From positions 1 to 32,422 of the IMG/VR virus record IMGVR_UViG_3300044710_000207: DNA of 32,422 nt; one strand, 5' to 3'. A model generated the notes under the pieces. That model did no database searches. It saw only the letters and a program-made list of their open reading frames with translations, and was not told where the DNA came from. Of this stretch, positions 1 to 6,292 are shown in pieces. The position numbers were made by a program, and so were the translations under genes. Each line of letters starts with the position of its first letter. Within the stretch, counting starts at the first letter, position 1. The DNA comes from a virus.

Positions 1-314
1 CGGTCTCGACGCAAGGCTTCTTCTACTTCCACCTTCTCGATCAGCACCTGCAGGCTGTGCAGGTGCTCGTAGAGAGAAGAGCGTAGGTACTCGGTGTTTT
101 GCGTGAGCCGGTCGAGAGCCCGGCGCCCGTGCTGCTCTGCGCGCTTCAAGTCGAGCAGCACGTAGAACTGGCCGTCGTCGAGAAGCTGCTTGATGGCAGC
201 GCCGTCCTGCTGCGTGAGCAGAGGGGAGCGCGGCAACCAGTCTAGAAACGGCGTGTCCACGAACGTGCATAGACGAATGATCTTCTCCGCCTCTTCGAGC
301 TGCTCGAGTCTCAT
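1..314 (-). CDS. Hypothetical protein, 3' end cut by window edge
   Basis: An open frame starts with ATG at 314-312 and runs without a stop past base 1, giving 104 visible residues. The start overlaps the stop of the upstream gene (311-706) in an ATGA arrangement, typical of translational coupling. The protein begins MRLEQLEEAEKII and is rich in Glu, Leu, Arg and Gln; the second half looks helical, perhaps a coiled coil. I do not recognise a family. It belongs to the minus-strand operon with nucleotide-metabolism genes, but that says little about its own role. The real C-terminus lies outside the window. Confidence 0.75.
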   Translation of the reverse strand, partial: MRLEQLEEAEKIIRLCTFVDTPFLDWLPRSPLLTQQDGAAIKQLLDDGQFYVLLDLKRAEQHGRRALDRLTQNTEYLRSSLYEHLHSLQVLIEKVEVEEALRRD

Positions 315-706
315 GGCTGAACGAAGAAATCATTTACTTTGGTCCACCCCAAGAGAGCCGCCGGGTCCGGGGTCACCATGACGTTGACCGCGTTCGACGT
401 CTTCTGCACCACGATGGCCATGACATCGGACTGCGTGATGGGTCTCGAGAGGAACTGGATGAAGTACTGCAGGTTCGGCGGCCAGGTCTTCGGAAAGTTG
501 GTGCCTGGCGGCAGGGGAGCAGTAGGGTCCTGCCACCGTACCCAGAGCGAGTAGCGAGTGATGCCGTTGGACGACTCGATGTCCTTCAGGGCGGCGTCCA
601 AAGCCAGCGCCCTGTTCTGATCGATGTTCCCGTCAGGGCACCGCGTCCCGCGCTGCGCGAACGCCAGCAGCGCCTCGTACTGCTCCTGCGAAATAGTGAG
701 GTTCAT
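311..706 (-). CDS. Hypothetical protein, 131 aa
   Basis: The frame encodes 131 residues starting MNLTISQEQYEALLAF. A longer frame upstream exists but would run into the dNMP kinase gene; the ATG at 706 leaves a 13-bp gap after the kinase stop at 720. No strong Shine-Dalgarno is visible, so the start is probable rather than certain. The C-terminal half (about residues 75-131) has aromatic and beta-type alternation. No catalytic motif or membrane segment is visible. The gene sits between the kinase and a coupled downstream gene that overlaps its TGA by 4 bp. Function unknown. Confidence 0.75.
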   Translation of the reverse strand: MNLTISQEQYEALLAFAQRGTRCPDGNIDQNRALALDAALKDIESSNGITRYSLWVRWQDPTAPLPPGTNFPKTWPPNLQYFIQFLSRPITQSDVMAIVVQKTSNAVNVMVTPDPAALLGWTKVNDFFVQP

Positions 707-719
707 AGACCGAAGAGTA

Positions 720-1484
720 CTACTTGTCGCGCACCCAGGCCAAAGCAGTAGCTGTGAAGCGCTCCAGCTCATCGAGGGTGCCGTCGTTATTGATCGTGAA
801 GCTGAAGTAGTCCTCGGGGATGGTGCTGAACTCGGTCTCGCTGAGATGCTTCGCAGCCGCGCCTTCGAGCGTCGTAGGACGCTTCATGAGAAAGACCGCA
901 CCGCCAGCGGCATTGATGGCCCGGACCTCGTTCTTGAAGCGAACGTCGGAGATGACGACACCCTTGGGTTTCTGCAGCCCTCCCACGAACAGTAGTCCTG
1001 ACTTCTGCGAGTAGTAGTTCACACCGTTAGGGTCATCCCGATCATCTGCCAGGAGCCTGGTGGCCGTACGCAGAGCGTAGTCGACCCACACGTCCGGGTA
1101 GCAATCACGCCCCCACTCCGTACCGAGGCGCTGGAGCGCGTAACGCGTCGTGAGCACGCAGTCCGTGTGCTCTTGGCTTCCTTTGATCACGTGCTGGCCG
1201 TCCTTCACGTAGATCTCTCTCGACCAGCAACCGCAGCGCTGACAGATCGACATCCCTGAGATGATGGGACCCCACACGTGCGGGATGTTCTTGAAGCGCT
1301 CGTCCACGGCGTTGCGCTTCTCGCTCGGTCCCCATAGCTGTTCGTCAGTGAAGGCGAAGACGTCCTTGCAGATGCGCTTCAAGGGGTCTGCGAACGCCAC
1401 CTTCGCAAAGCCATGGTTCTTGACGAGGAAGTCCGCCGCTGTGTCCTTGCCGCTGCCTGCCGGCCCGCACAGTCCAATGATCAT
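720..1484 (-). CDS. Putative deoxynucleoside monophosphate kinase
   Basis: The 254-residue protein starts MIIGLCGPAGSGKDTAADFL, a Walker A P-loop at residues 7-15 (GPAGSGKDT) directly after a beta strand. This is the layout of the P-loop deoxynucleotide monophosphate kinases of large phages (T4 gp1-like). Such enzymes phosphorylate dNMPs to dNDPs with ATP in the cytoplasm for phage DNA synthesis. A cysteine pair (CQRC, around residue 80) and several loops suggest an insertion relative to minimal kinases. The ATG at 1484 is preceded by an AAGGAG ribosome site and overlaps the previous stop by 4 bp, so longer upstream extensions are unlikely. A dCMP deaminase and a MazG-like protein in the same operon support a nucleotide-pool role. 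The exact substrate cannot be read from sequence. Confidence 0.8.
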   Translation of the reverse strand: MIIGLCGPAGSGKDTAADFLVKNHGFAKVAFADPLKRICKDVFAFTDEQLWGPSEKRNAVDERFKNIPHVWGPIISGMSICQRCGCWSREIYVKDGQHVIKGSQEHTDCVLTTRYALQRLGTEWGRDCYPDVWVDYALRTATRLLADDRDDPNGVNYYSQKSGLLFVGGLQKPKGVVISDVRFKNEVRAINAAGGAVFLMKRPTTLEGAAAKHLSETEFSTIPEDYFSFTINNDGTLDELERFTATALAWVRDK

Positions 1485-1807
1485 GTCTTCTTCTCCTTGA
1501 GTTCTTTCGCCCTCGCTTCCGGCATCGTCCAGCCGGCATCGAGGGCCTTCTTCTCCCAGGGCGCGAGTCCCTTGGGTTTCACAGGGAACTCCCCAGACCA
1601 GCGACAGTGGTAACACACAGCCTCGAGGCAAACGTTGTCGAACGCCTGCCCGTGATCCTCGGTGCCTTCATCTTCGCACTCGCAGATAAACCCCAGGCAC
1701 CCGCCACGCCGGTTGTGCAAGCTAGCGCACTTGTCTTCACCTCCTTTGCCGTGCTTGCTCGGCTCGGCCCCGCACTTCGGGCACGCCCACTTGATCTGTA
1801 CGGTCAT
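1481..1807 (-). CDS. Small cysteine-rich, zinc-binding-like protein
   Basis: The 108-residue protein starts MTVQIKWACPKCG. Cysteine pairs CPKC (residues 9-12) and CECE/CYHC further on, with additional single cysteines, suggest one or two zinc ribbons. The C-terminal 25 residues are Lys/Glu/Ala-rich and probably helical. Its ATG overlaps the stop of the DUF7352-like gene (ATGA), it carries a GGAGAG ribosome site, and its own stop overlaps the kinase start, so three genes in a row are coupled. Such zinc proteins in phage early operons may bind nucleic acid or host proteins, but the function here is unknown. Confidence 0.8.
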   Translation of the reverse strand: MTVQIKWACPKCGAEPSKHGKGGEDKCASLHNRRGGCLGFICECEDEGTEDHGQAFDNVCLEAVCYHCRWSGEFPVKPKGLAPWEKKALDAGWTMPEARAKELKEKKT

Positions 1808-2130
1808 ACATCTCTCCGAAGAACGCGCTCGAACAGGTGGTACAAGAGGTCTATACCGCCGTTCTCGCTGCGCTTGATGAACGTGCCGAGGTGCTTGAGT
1901 TCCGTGACTGTGTCCTCTGGCAGGCTAGGGATCTCGTCACCGGTCAGGCGCACCTCGAAGTCACGCCGCTGCTGTGGCATGCCCGTGTCGACGAGCGCCC
2001 ACAGGCAAGGGCGCACGCTCATGCCATTCGACGCGAAGTCTGCGTGAAGGACCTTCGCATCCATAGGCAGGTCGAGATGGAAGAAGCCGTCTTCATCCGT
2101 CTTGATGGGGTACTTGTGAACCGTGCGCAT
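1804..2130 (-). CDS. DUF7352-like small phage protein
   Basis: The 108-residue protein begins MRTVHKYPI, followed by DLPMDAKVLHADF, the segment PCLWALVDTGMPQQRRDFEV, and near the end LKHLGTFI and LLYHLFERV. This order matches the widespread phage and bacterial family I know as DUF7352 (consensus start M-K-T-I-x-K-Y-P-L, then a Trp-Ala-Leu-Val-Asp strand and a terminal H-V/L-F-E strand). Function of the family is not established. The start has a good AGGAG ribosome site and the gene is coupled by ATGA to the next one. Length fits the family. The assignment rests on remembered consensus, not on a search. Confidence 0.8.
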   Translation of the reverse strand: MRTVHKYPIKTDEDGFFHLDLPMDAKVLHADFASNGMSVRPCLWALVDTGMPQQRRDFEVRLTGDEIPSLPEDTVTELKHLGTFIKRSENGGIDLLYHLFERVLRRDV

Positions 2131-2139
2131 GCTGTTCTC

Positions 2140-2652
2140 CTAGTCGCAGTCCGGACAAGGCGGCTCTTGGCCTGCCAGCGAGATCTCGTTCAGCTTGCGC
2201 TGCTCATCGAGGATGGCTCGGCGCTCATCGTCTAGCTTCTGTTCATCGACCTCGATGTACTCGAGCCAGAGCTTGTCGAAGTTCTTGGTAGCCAGCACCA
2301 GCTCTTCGCCGATGTACGGACTGTTCGCGCAAGGTTCTGCGACGACGTACTTCTTCTCTTCGAGCCACTCCATGAACGCACCAACGACGAGCTTGTCCTT
2401 GTGTGACGCGCGTAGCTTCTCGCAGTTGGGGACCTCGAGGGTCTTCGATGTCTTCTTTTCTGCCATGACCTTCCTCATTGGGCAGGCTGTATGCTGCCTC
2501 GTCCAGGTCTTGCCTCCATCGGCAGACCACTCCACGAAAGAAGTGGGCCTGCCGTTGGGATGTCGAATGGGGCGGCGCTTCATACCGCAGCGCTGACAGG
2601 TATCCCCATTGGCGCCGTAGCCGTACCAGTGGTCAGGTTGTGCCTTGGGCAT
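2140..2652 (-). CDS. Two-part protein: zinc-finger-like N-terminus plus helical C-terminus
   Basis: The frame encodes 170 residues from ATG at 2652, preceded by AAGGGG, and overlaps the upstream 54-aa gene by 20 bp. Residues 1-60 form a small Cys-containing unit (DTCQRCG near residue 18, a later CPMR and a WSADGGKTW segment) that looks self-contained. Residues 63-170 are a different, helical and acidic unit ending EPPCPDCD, with a CxxC that could bind metal. An internal ATG at 2466 begins MAEKKTSK and has its own GAGG Shine-Dalgarno about six bases upstream, so a shorter 108-aa product may also be made. Function unknown. Confidence 0.75.
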   Translation of the reverse strand: MPKAQPDHWYGYGANGDTCQRCGMKRRPIRHPNGRPTSFVEWSADGGKTWTRQHTACPMRKVMAEKKTSKTLEVPNCEKLRASHKDKLVVGAFMEWLEEKKYVVAEPCANSPYIGEELVLATKNFDKLWLEYIEVDEQKLDDERRAILDEQRKLNEISLAGQEPPCPDCD

Positions 2653-2797
2653 CGGGCGTCCCCTTGCAGTCGTCTGTATCGGGCGGCTTCGCATTGTGCC
2701 CGACGGTGTGCTCCTTCAAGCACTTGGTGCACTTGTAGACGTCCTTCTCCGAGAAGGAGTCCTTGATCCAGTCAAGCTGAAACCAATTGTGCTTCAC
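2633..2797 (-). CDS. 54-aa CxxC protein with GTG start
   Basis: A GTG at 2797-2795 overlaps the TGA of the upstream gene (GTGA), and the frame runs 54 residues: it starts MKHNWFQLDWIKDSF and contains YKCTKCLKEHTVGH and a later Cys. CxxC plus downstream His and Cys suggest a small zinc ribbon. The longer reading that begins further upstream lies wholly within the preceding gene and shows shadow-like composition, so the coupled GTG is preferred. Similar minute zinc proteins occur beside it in the same operon. Function unknown. Confidence 0.65.
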   Translation of the reverse strand: MKHNWFQLDWIKDSFSEKDVYKCTKCLKEHTVGHNAKPPDTDDCKGTPDAQGTT

Positions 2798-3510
2798 GAG
2801 CTGACCCGGCCCTCTAGCACCATCTTCTCGAGCGGCGTGAGGTCCCACTGCGCGAGCACGGTATAGATCAGCCCCGAGACGTGCTTGAGAAGAAGCGGGT
2901 CGGGCGGCGCCATGTGCTCCCACTTCGCTTCCCAGAGGATGTGGTAGCCAGAAAGCTCGCCCTTCGGACGAAGCATCACCGGGATGGCCGGTACGAGCGC
3001 CTTGAATTTCTCCTGGCTCAGACGAGGCAGGTTGTTCTGCTCGCGCCAGTGCTCGTTGGTGAGCTCGGGCGGGAACATGGCGTCGGGGATGCCGATGGCA
3101 CCGTTCTTGAACCGACCCTTGTTGTGATCGTAGGGCACCCAGCGGTCTTTGTAAAAGACGATGTGGTTGCGATCTCGCGACACGATGACGTTCGGCCAGT
3201 CGGCCTGCGCTACCGCCAGAAGAGGCAGGCGCTTGCCTTCGCGCGCGATGCCGGCTTCGCGCATCACCTGCCCTAGGTTCAGAATGCGCTGACCATTGGC
3301 CATCACGCGGTACGACTCCATGAGGACCTCGTCCTCCTTCTCGATGGTCGACTTGAACGAGCGCGCTGAGCGCAGGCTGCGTCCTGCAGCGAGCACCTTC
3401 TCTCGCGCCTCCTTCATGCGCGCCTCGCGATGCTCACGTACCTTCTTCCGGTAGTCCTTGTAGTGGATGGCGGCGATGCGCGGATCCATCTGGTGCGTGG
3501 TGATATTCAT
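2794..3510 (-). CDS. Hypothetical protein, 238 aa
   Basis: The ATG at 3510 has an AGGAG site and lies 10 bp after the dCMP deaminase stop. The product starts MNITTHQMDPRIAAIHYKDY, followed by a highly basic helical stretch (about residues 15-60, KKVREHREARMKEAREKV) that may bind nucleic acid. The middle and C-terminal parts look globular with many Trp, Pro and aromatic residues (for example a WVPYDHNKGRF segment around residue 140). No enzyme motif is recognised. It is coupled by GTGA to the following 54-aa gene. It could be a DNA- or RNA-associated early protein, but that is inference only. Confidence 0.8.
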   Translation of the reverse strand: MNITTHQMDPRIAAIHYKDYRKKVREHREARMKEAREKVLAAGRSLRSARSFKSTIEKEDEVLMESYRVMANGQRILNLGQVMREAGIAREGKRLPLLAVAQADWPNVIVSRDRNHIVFYKDRWVPYDHNKGRFKNGAIGIPDAMFPPELTNEHWREQNNLPRLSQEKFKALVPAIPVMLRPKGELSGYHILWEAKWEHMAPPDPLLLKHVSGLIYTVLAQWDLTPLEKMVLEGRVSS

Positions 3511-3520
3511 AGGCGTTCTC

Positions 3521-3955
3521 CTAGTCCTTGTACTGACGGTGTTTGATGCCCACGGTGTCGAAGAGCTCGAGACCACGACGGATGCGGTAGTCATTGAGGT
3601 AGAGCACTTCGCGAACGTTGCCGAGGTTGATGAGAAGCTTGGCGCAGTTCACACACGGAAGGTGCGTGCAGAAGACGATCTTCTCGGTGGCCCTGGGTGC
3701 GTCGCAGTTGACGACGGCGTTGGCCTCCGCATGGATGCAGCCGCACAGGCCCGGCGTGTCGGAGTCGCACTCGTTGGGTAGCCCCGCGGCGTTGCCGTTG
3801 TAGCCCCAGCTCAGAATCTTCCTGAAGTCGGGGGTGGCGACGACGCACCCGACCTGCACCAGCTTGCCCTCAGAACTGGTACGACGACAAGTAGATCGCC
3901 GGCTGAGACTCTCGGCGATGCCCATGCAGATGCTCTCGAACGACGGTCGGATCAT
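3521..3955 (-). CDS. dCMP deaminase (ComE/dCMP deaminase family)
   Basis: The 144-residue protein carries both zinc motifs of the cytidine/dCMP deaminase superfamily: HAEAN at residues 75-79 (His ligand, catalytic Glu) and PCVNC at 100-104 (two Cys ligands). Upstream, a STCRR segment and VGCVVAT match the usual start of phage dCMP deaminases. The enzyme deaminates dCMP to dUMP, the substrate for thymidylate synthesis; it acts in the cytoplasm. Length is in the usual range of about 140-190. The ATG at 3955 overlaps the MazG-like stop (ATGA) and has a GGAGAAG site. A few residues between the STCRR and VGCVV segments look like a small insertion. Nearby dNMP kinase and MazG-like genes support a nucleotide-pool operon. 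Confidence 0.9.
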   Translation of the reverse strand: MIRPSFESICMGIAESLSRRSTCRRTSSEGKLVQVGCVVATPDFRKILSWGYNGNAAGLPNECDSDTPGLCGCIHAEANAVVNCDAPRATEKIVFCTHLPCVNCAKLLINLGNVREVLYLNDYRIRRGLELFDTVGIKHRQYKD

Positions 3956-4263
3956 TGGCTCTTCTCCAGGGTTTCCTTGTGCCACGTCTTGAAGCGCGCG
4001 AGCTTCACGTCGAACTGCAGCTTGAAGGCGACAAGGTCGCCGGCCGTGAAGTTCTCGGTCTTGAAGAACTCGATGGCCGCAGACAGATCCGCGAGCTCGC
4101 TGACTAGGCGCTCGCGCAGGTTGGTCCCATCCCAGTGGTCCTCCTTGCCAGCGTTGCCCATCAACTTGCCGCTTACCTGGGACACCTCCCCTTGTTCTTC
4201 GAGTAGCTTGCCGAGGCCGGGCCACACGCGGCTCCCGAGCATGAAGTCTCCATTGCCTTCCAT
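3952..4263 (-). CDS. MazG-like NTP pyrophosphohydrolase
   Basis: The 103-residue, mostly alpha-helical protein shows the MazG-type metal signature: an EExxE cluster at about residues 22-26 (LEEQGEVSQV) and ExxD at 56-59 (SELADLSAAIEFF). Members of this all-alpha superfamily hydrolyse (d)NTPs to monophosphates, and phage versions are thought to adjust nucleotide or alarmone pools. Length fits single-domain MazG-like proteins. The ATG at 4263 follows GAGGAG and shares one base with the upstream stop (TGATG). It is coupled to the dCMP deaminase. Substrate is unknown; a structural or scaffold role of the fold cannot be excluded. Confidence 0.72.
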   Translation of the reverse strand: MEGNGDFMLGSRVWPGLGKLLEEQGEVSQVSGKLMGNAGKEDHWDGTNLRERLVSELADLSAAIEFFKTENFTAGDLVAFKLQFDVKLARFKTWHKETLEKSQ

Positions 4264-4568
4264 CAGATGACTCCTCTCACAGTTAGTACTTGCCGGATGC
4301 AGTCGCGCGCGTAGTCGCACGCCCTGCGTTGCACGCGCCACGACAGCGGAGTGCTGCCGTAGGACGCCCCGAAGACTTCTTGCCGCGTGAAGACGCGGTC
4401 ATGGTGGTGAGGCTCCCCTTTGTCCTCCCACTTCACACGCAGCACGAACTCGCCGTTCGGGCGGGCCACGAACTCGACACCGGTCGCCCCCGTCGACCTC
4501 CGAATCGGATCGAACCAGCGCTCCAGCTGCTGACGAAGACCCTGGAGAAGAGCGTCACCTCGGTCCAT
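4263..4568 (-). CDS. Hypothetical protein, 101 aa
   Basis: The frame from ATG 4568 encodes 101 residues beginning MDRGDALLQGLRQQLERWFDP, with a GGGGAG ribosome site five bases upstream. The central part (GVEFVARPNGEFVLRVKWED) reads as paired beta strands, followed by a basic helical C-terminus with two Cys. The frame stays open further upstream, but that part lies opposite the plus-strand gene and is rejected. This is the first gene of the minus-strand early operon; its start is only 12 bp from the divergent plus-strand start at 4581. Function unknown. Confidence 0.7.
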   Translation of the reverse strand: MDRGDALLQGLRQQLERWFDPIRRSTGATGVEFVARPNGEFVLRVKWEDKGEPHHHDRVFTRQEVFGASYGSTPLSWRVQRRACDYARDCIRQVLTVRGVI

Positions 4569-4580
4569 ACTGGCTCCCCC

Positions 4581-5033
4581 GTGGCTGGCGAAGCATACTT
4601 CACGTCCGAGCGTTTCATTCACGACGACCTGGCATACAAGGTCGAGAAGATGGTCATCCTCGCGAGAGGCAAGTACAAGAGGACCGGCAAGTTCGAAAGC
4701 TACGCCATCGCCTGGCCCAGCGAGACCATTACAGGCGACGACGGCAAGGCCATCGCAGGCTCCGTGCTGATGCGCCTGCAGGACGACACACCGCCGCAAG
4801 AAGTGATGCAGTCACTCAAGAAGATGGTCGTGCGCACCAAGGCCTACGGCCTGGCGCTGTTCGAGAAGAAGGTCGACGCGCTGCGCATACTCTTCGAGAC
4901 GCACCATGGCGCTCGAGCGTGGATCGTACCGCTCGAGCGCCATGGAGACCGTCTAGTACCAGGCAAGTACACCATCCGAGACAACGCCGAGTGCCTGGGC
5001 CTTCTCTGGCAACCCAGGCGCGGTACCGCCTAG
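4581..5033 (+). CDS. Hypothetical protein, 150 aa, single plus-strand gene
   Basis: This frame reads convincingly from about 4581 to the TAG at 5031-5033. Start choice is uncertain: GTG 4581 keeps all the coding-looking sequence but has no clear Shine-Dalgarno; ATG 4647 (starting MVILARGKYKRTGKF) has a weak AAGG. The protein has alternating beta strands and basic residues and a helix around VMQSLKKMVVRTKAYG, but no recognised motif. Its 3' part contains a perfect 16-bp-arm inverted repeat and smaller hairpins, and its stop overlaps the stop of the convergent gene 5030-5857. It is isolated between two minus-strand operons. Function unknown. Confidence 0.7.
   Translation: MAGEAYFTSERFIHDDLAYKVEKMVILARGKYKRTGKFESYAIAWPSETITGDDGKAIAGSVLMRLQDDTPPQEVMQSLKKMVVRTKAYGLALFEKKVDALRILFETHHGARAWIVPLERHGDRLVPGKYTIRDNAECLGLLWQPRRGTA
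4904..4945. repeat. Perfect inverted repeat, 16-bp arms, 10-bp loop
   Basis: Bases 4904-4919 (CCATGGCGCTCGAGCG) are exactly reverse-complementary to 4930-4945, separated by the 10 bases 4920-4929. The structure lies inside the plus-strand gene about 90 bp before its stop and encodes part of it, so codon choice is constrained by the palindrome. There is no T-run, so it is not a classic intrinsic terminator. It could block convergent transcription, act as a protein-binding site, or be a recent palindromic insertion. Confidence 0.9.
4993..5029. terminator. Hairpin cluster at convergent junction
   Basis: GCCTGGG at 4993-4999 pairs with CCCAGGC at 5013-5019 across a 13-base loop, followed directly by the 10-bp palindrome GCGGTACCGC at 5020-5029. 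Both lie just before the overlapping, convergent stops CTAG (5030-5033). No poly-T tract follows on either strand, so bidirectional termination is inferred from position and structure only. Confidence 0.35.
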
Positions 5034-5857
5034 GACGCCGCCTGCTTGTCGAGGGCCTGCGCTGCGGGAGGGATGGGGAACTTCGCTGCCTCGGCGGCCC
5101 TCTTCAGCCGTTCGTGCTGCGCCTGAGCCACCGGGTCGAGGGTAGCAGAAGGAGGGGCCTCCGGCTGACGCTCAGCCTGGGGCGGGACCACGATGCGTGC
5201 CGCACCCGGCTGCGCGACGACTTCGTCGCCCTGGATCGCCGAGCTCGCGTCATCGTCACTCGGAGGCGTCGGGATGCGCTCGGGCAGCGTGAGACCTTCA
5301 CGCGCTGCCGCCACGAGACGTCGCGCAGACTCCCGCGCGTTCTCGGAGTACTCGGCCGTCGCGATGTCGTAGGCACGCTGCTCGAGCGGGTTGAGCTCGC
5401 CCGTGTTGCGGTACGCAGCGATGACCGTAGAGGCGGCGTGCTGACGCACCGTCGTGGGGTCGTCCCCGTTACCGAGGCGAGGCGGGGTGGGGAAGAGGTC
5501 CTGCTGCGAAGACGACGCCTTGACGCCCGTAACGGGAGTGCGCTTCGGAGCTGCCTCGGTTGCAGGCGCCCGACCGCGCCGACCCGCTGTCTTCTTGGCG
5601 GTCTTCTTCACCGCCGGCGCAGCTGCTGCAGCAGCCGCCTTCTTCGCCTTTTTGGGCTGAGGTCGCGGAGTGACCTCCTTCTTGGTGGCGTTCTTGCCAT
5701 CGGCGAAGTACTTGTCGGCGAAGTCGTGTGCGCGCTTCTTGTCCTTCTCGTTCCAGGTCGCCTTGCCGATGGCTCTTCGCGCACCCGTGAGACCGGCATA
5801 CTTGCCGTTCTGGGCGTTCTCGATGAAGCTGTCGACGGTGAGTTTCTCGTAGTTCAT
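5030..5857 (-). CDS. Lys/Ala-rich protein with possible DNA-binding linker
   Basis: The 275-residue protein starts MNYEKLTVDSFIENAQNGKY. Residues 1-55 look like a small folded helical domain ending near FADKYFADG. Residues about 60-110 are a very basic, low-complexity stretch of Lys, Ala, Arg and Pro (including KKAKKAAAAAAAP and KKTAKKTAGRRGR), reminiscent in composition of histone H1-like tails. The rest is Pro/Ala-rich with one helical section (about 150-190, including YSENARESARRL). It may bind DNA or condense the phage genome, but no family is recognised. The ATG at 5857 has a good AGGAG site. The stop overlaps that of the convergent gene 4581-5033 in CTAG. Confidence 0.8.
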   Translation of the reverse strand: MNYEKLTVDSFIENAQNGKYAGLTGARRAIGKATWNEKDKKRAHDFADKYFADGKNATKKEVTPRPQPKKAKKAAAAAAAPAVKKTAKKTAGRRGRAPATEAAPKRTPVTGVKASSSQQDLFPTPPRLGNGDDPTTVRQHAASTVIAAYRNTGELNPLEQRAYDIATAEYSENARESARRLVAAAREGLTLPERIPTPPSDDDASSAIQGDEVVAQPGAARIVVPPQAERQPEAPPSATLDPVAQAQHERLKRAAEAAKFPIPPAAQALDKQAAS

Positions 5858-5876
5858 CTGCAGTCTCCTCTTTTGT

Positions 5877-5895
5877 TTCGCTCGGGATGAGCGAA
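5877..5895 (-). promoter_or_regulatory. Leader stem-loop upstream of 5030-5857
   Basis: TTCGCTC at 5877-5883 pairs with GAGCGAA at 5889-5895 around a five-base loop. In the mRNA of the Lys/Ala-rich protein it sits just 5' of the AAAAGAGGAG ribosome site and may stabilise the leader or modulate translation. No sequence family is recognised. The rest of the 118-bp gap (5858-5975) shows nothing else clear; a TTGACT overlaps the upstream stop but has no convincing -10 partner. Confidence 0.3.
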
Positions 5896-5975
5896 CAAGC
5901 CGTCTCTCTAACGAGGGCGGCTGTGCACCACGGCACTGGGTGGAAGTGAAAGAACTACTCCCCCTACATCAGAAG

Positions 5976-6146
5976 TCAACCAGCTGGTGTCTTCTTCTTG
6001 TGCACTAGCACCAGAACAGAGGCACCCAGGCCCATGCACAAAAGCCCGACGCGTGCGCCCTTATTCCCTCCGAAGTCGTAGTGCATCTCCAGAAGAAGGC
6101 ACACAATAGAAGCAGTCAGCATTCCCACAGCAGCAGCACGAAGCAT
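5976..6146 (-). CDS. Small two-helix membrane protein, 56 aa
   Basis: From ATG 6146 (AGGAGG ribosome site, strong) the product starts MLRAAAVGMLTASIVCLLLE, a first hydrophobic helix (about residues 3-19), then a short polar loop (MHYDFGGNKGAR) and a second helix (about 33-50, VGLLCMGLGASVLVLV), ending in a basic tail HKKKTPAG. By the positive-inside rule the C-terminus and probably the N-terminus are cytoplasmic. Two close helices in 56 residues resemble small phage membrane or holin-like proteins, but no lysis gene is adjacent. A longer upstream reading is unlikely given the ribosome site. Confidence 0.7.
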   Translation of the reverse strand: MLRAAAVGMLTASIVCLLLEMHYDFGGNKGARVGLLCMGLGASVLVLVHKKKTPAG

Positions 6147-6225
6147 CGAGCGCCTCCTGGAGCACGTCGAGTGCTCCGTACATCTTCTTCCGCGTTCGGG
6201 GAAAAGAATGCTGAGGCGATCTGGC

Positions 6226-6256
6226 TTGCCACAACAGTAGGGGTCGACGCTACAAT
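6226..6256 (+). promoter_or_regulatory. Candidate sigma70-like promoter for the 6293 cassette
   Basis: TTGCCA at 6226-6231 and TACAAT at 6251-6256 resemble -35 and -10 elements, separated by 19 bp, which is longer than the ideal 17. They lie in the 146-bp divergent gap upstream of the plus-strand gene at 6293. The -10 falls between the two arms of the inverted repeat 6236-6280. Read by eye only. Confidence 0.35.
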
Positions 6257-6280
6257 CCAACTGCTCGTACAACCCCTACT
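6236..6280. promoter_or_regulatory. Inverted repeat of 11-bp half-sites, candidate operator
   Basis: AGTAGGGGTCG at 6236-6246 and CAACCCCTACT at 6270-6280 are inverted with 10 of 11 bases matching, spaced by 23 bp. They bracket the candidate -10 at 6251-6256 in the gap between the divergent genes 5976-6146 and 6293-7288. This geometry suits binding of a dimeric repressor or DNA looping; an RNA hairpin in the leader of the plus-strand transcript is also possible. Confidence 0.4.
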
Positions 6281-6292
6281 TCAAGGTGAGTC

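Noticed and set aside
4290-4580. N-terminal extension of the plus-strand 150-aa gene
   Set aside because: The region is better explained by the minus-strand gene 4263-4568, which has a good ribosome site and operon coupling; the plus reading there looks like shadow sequence.
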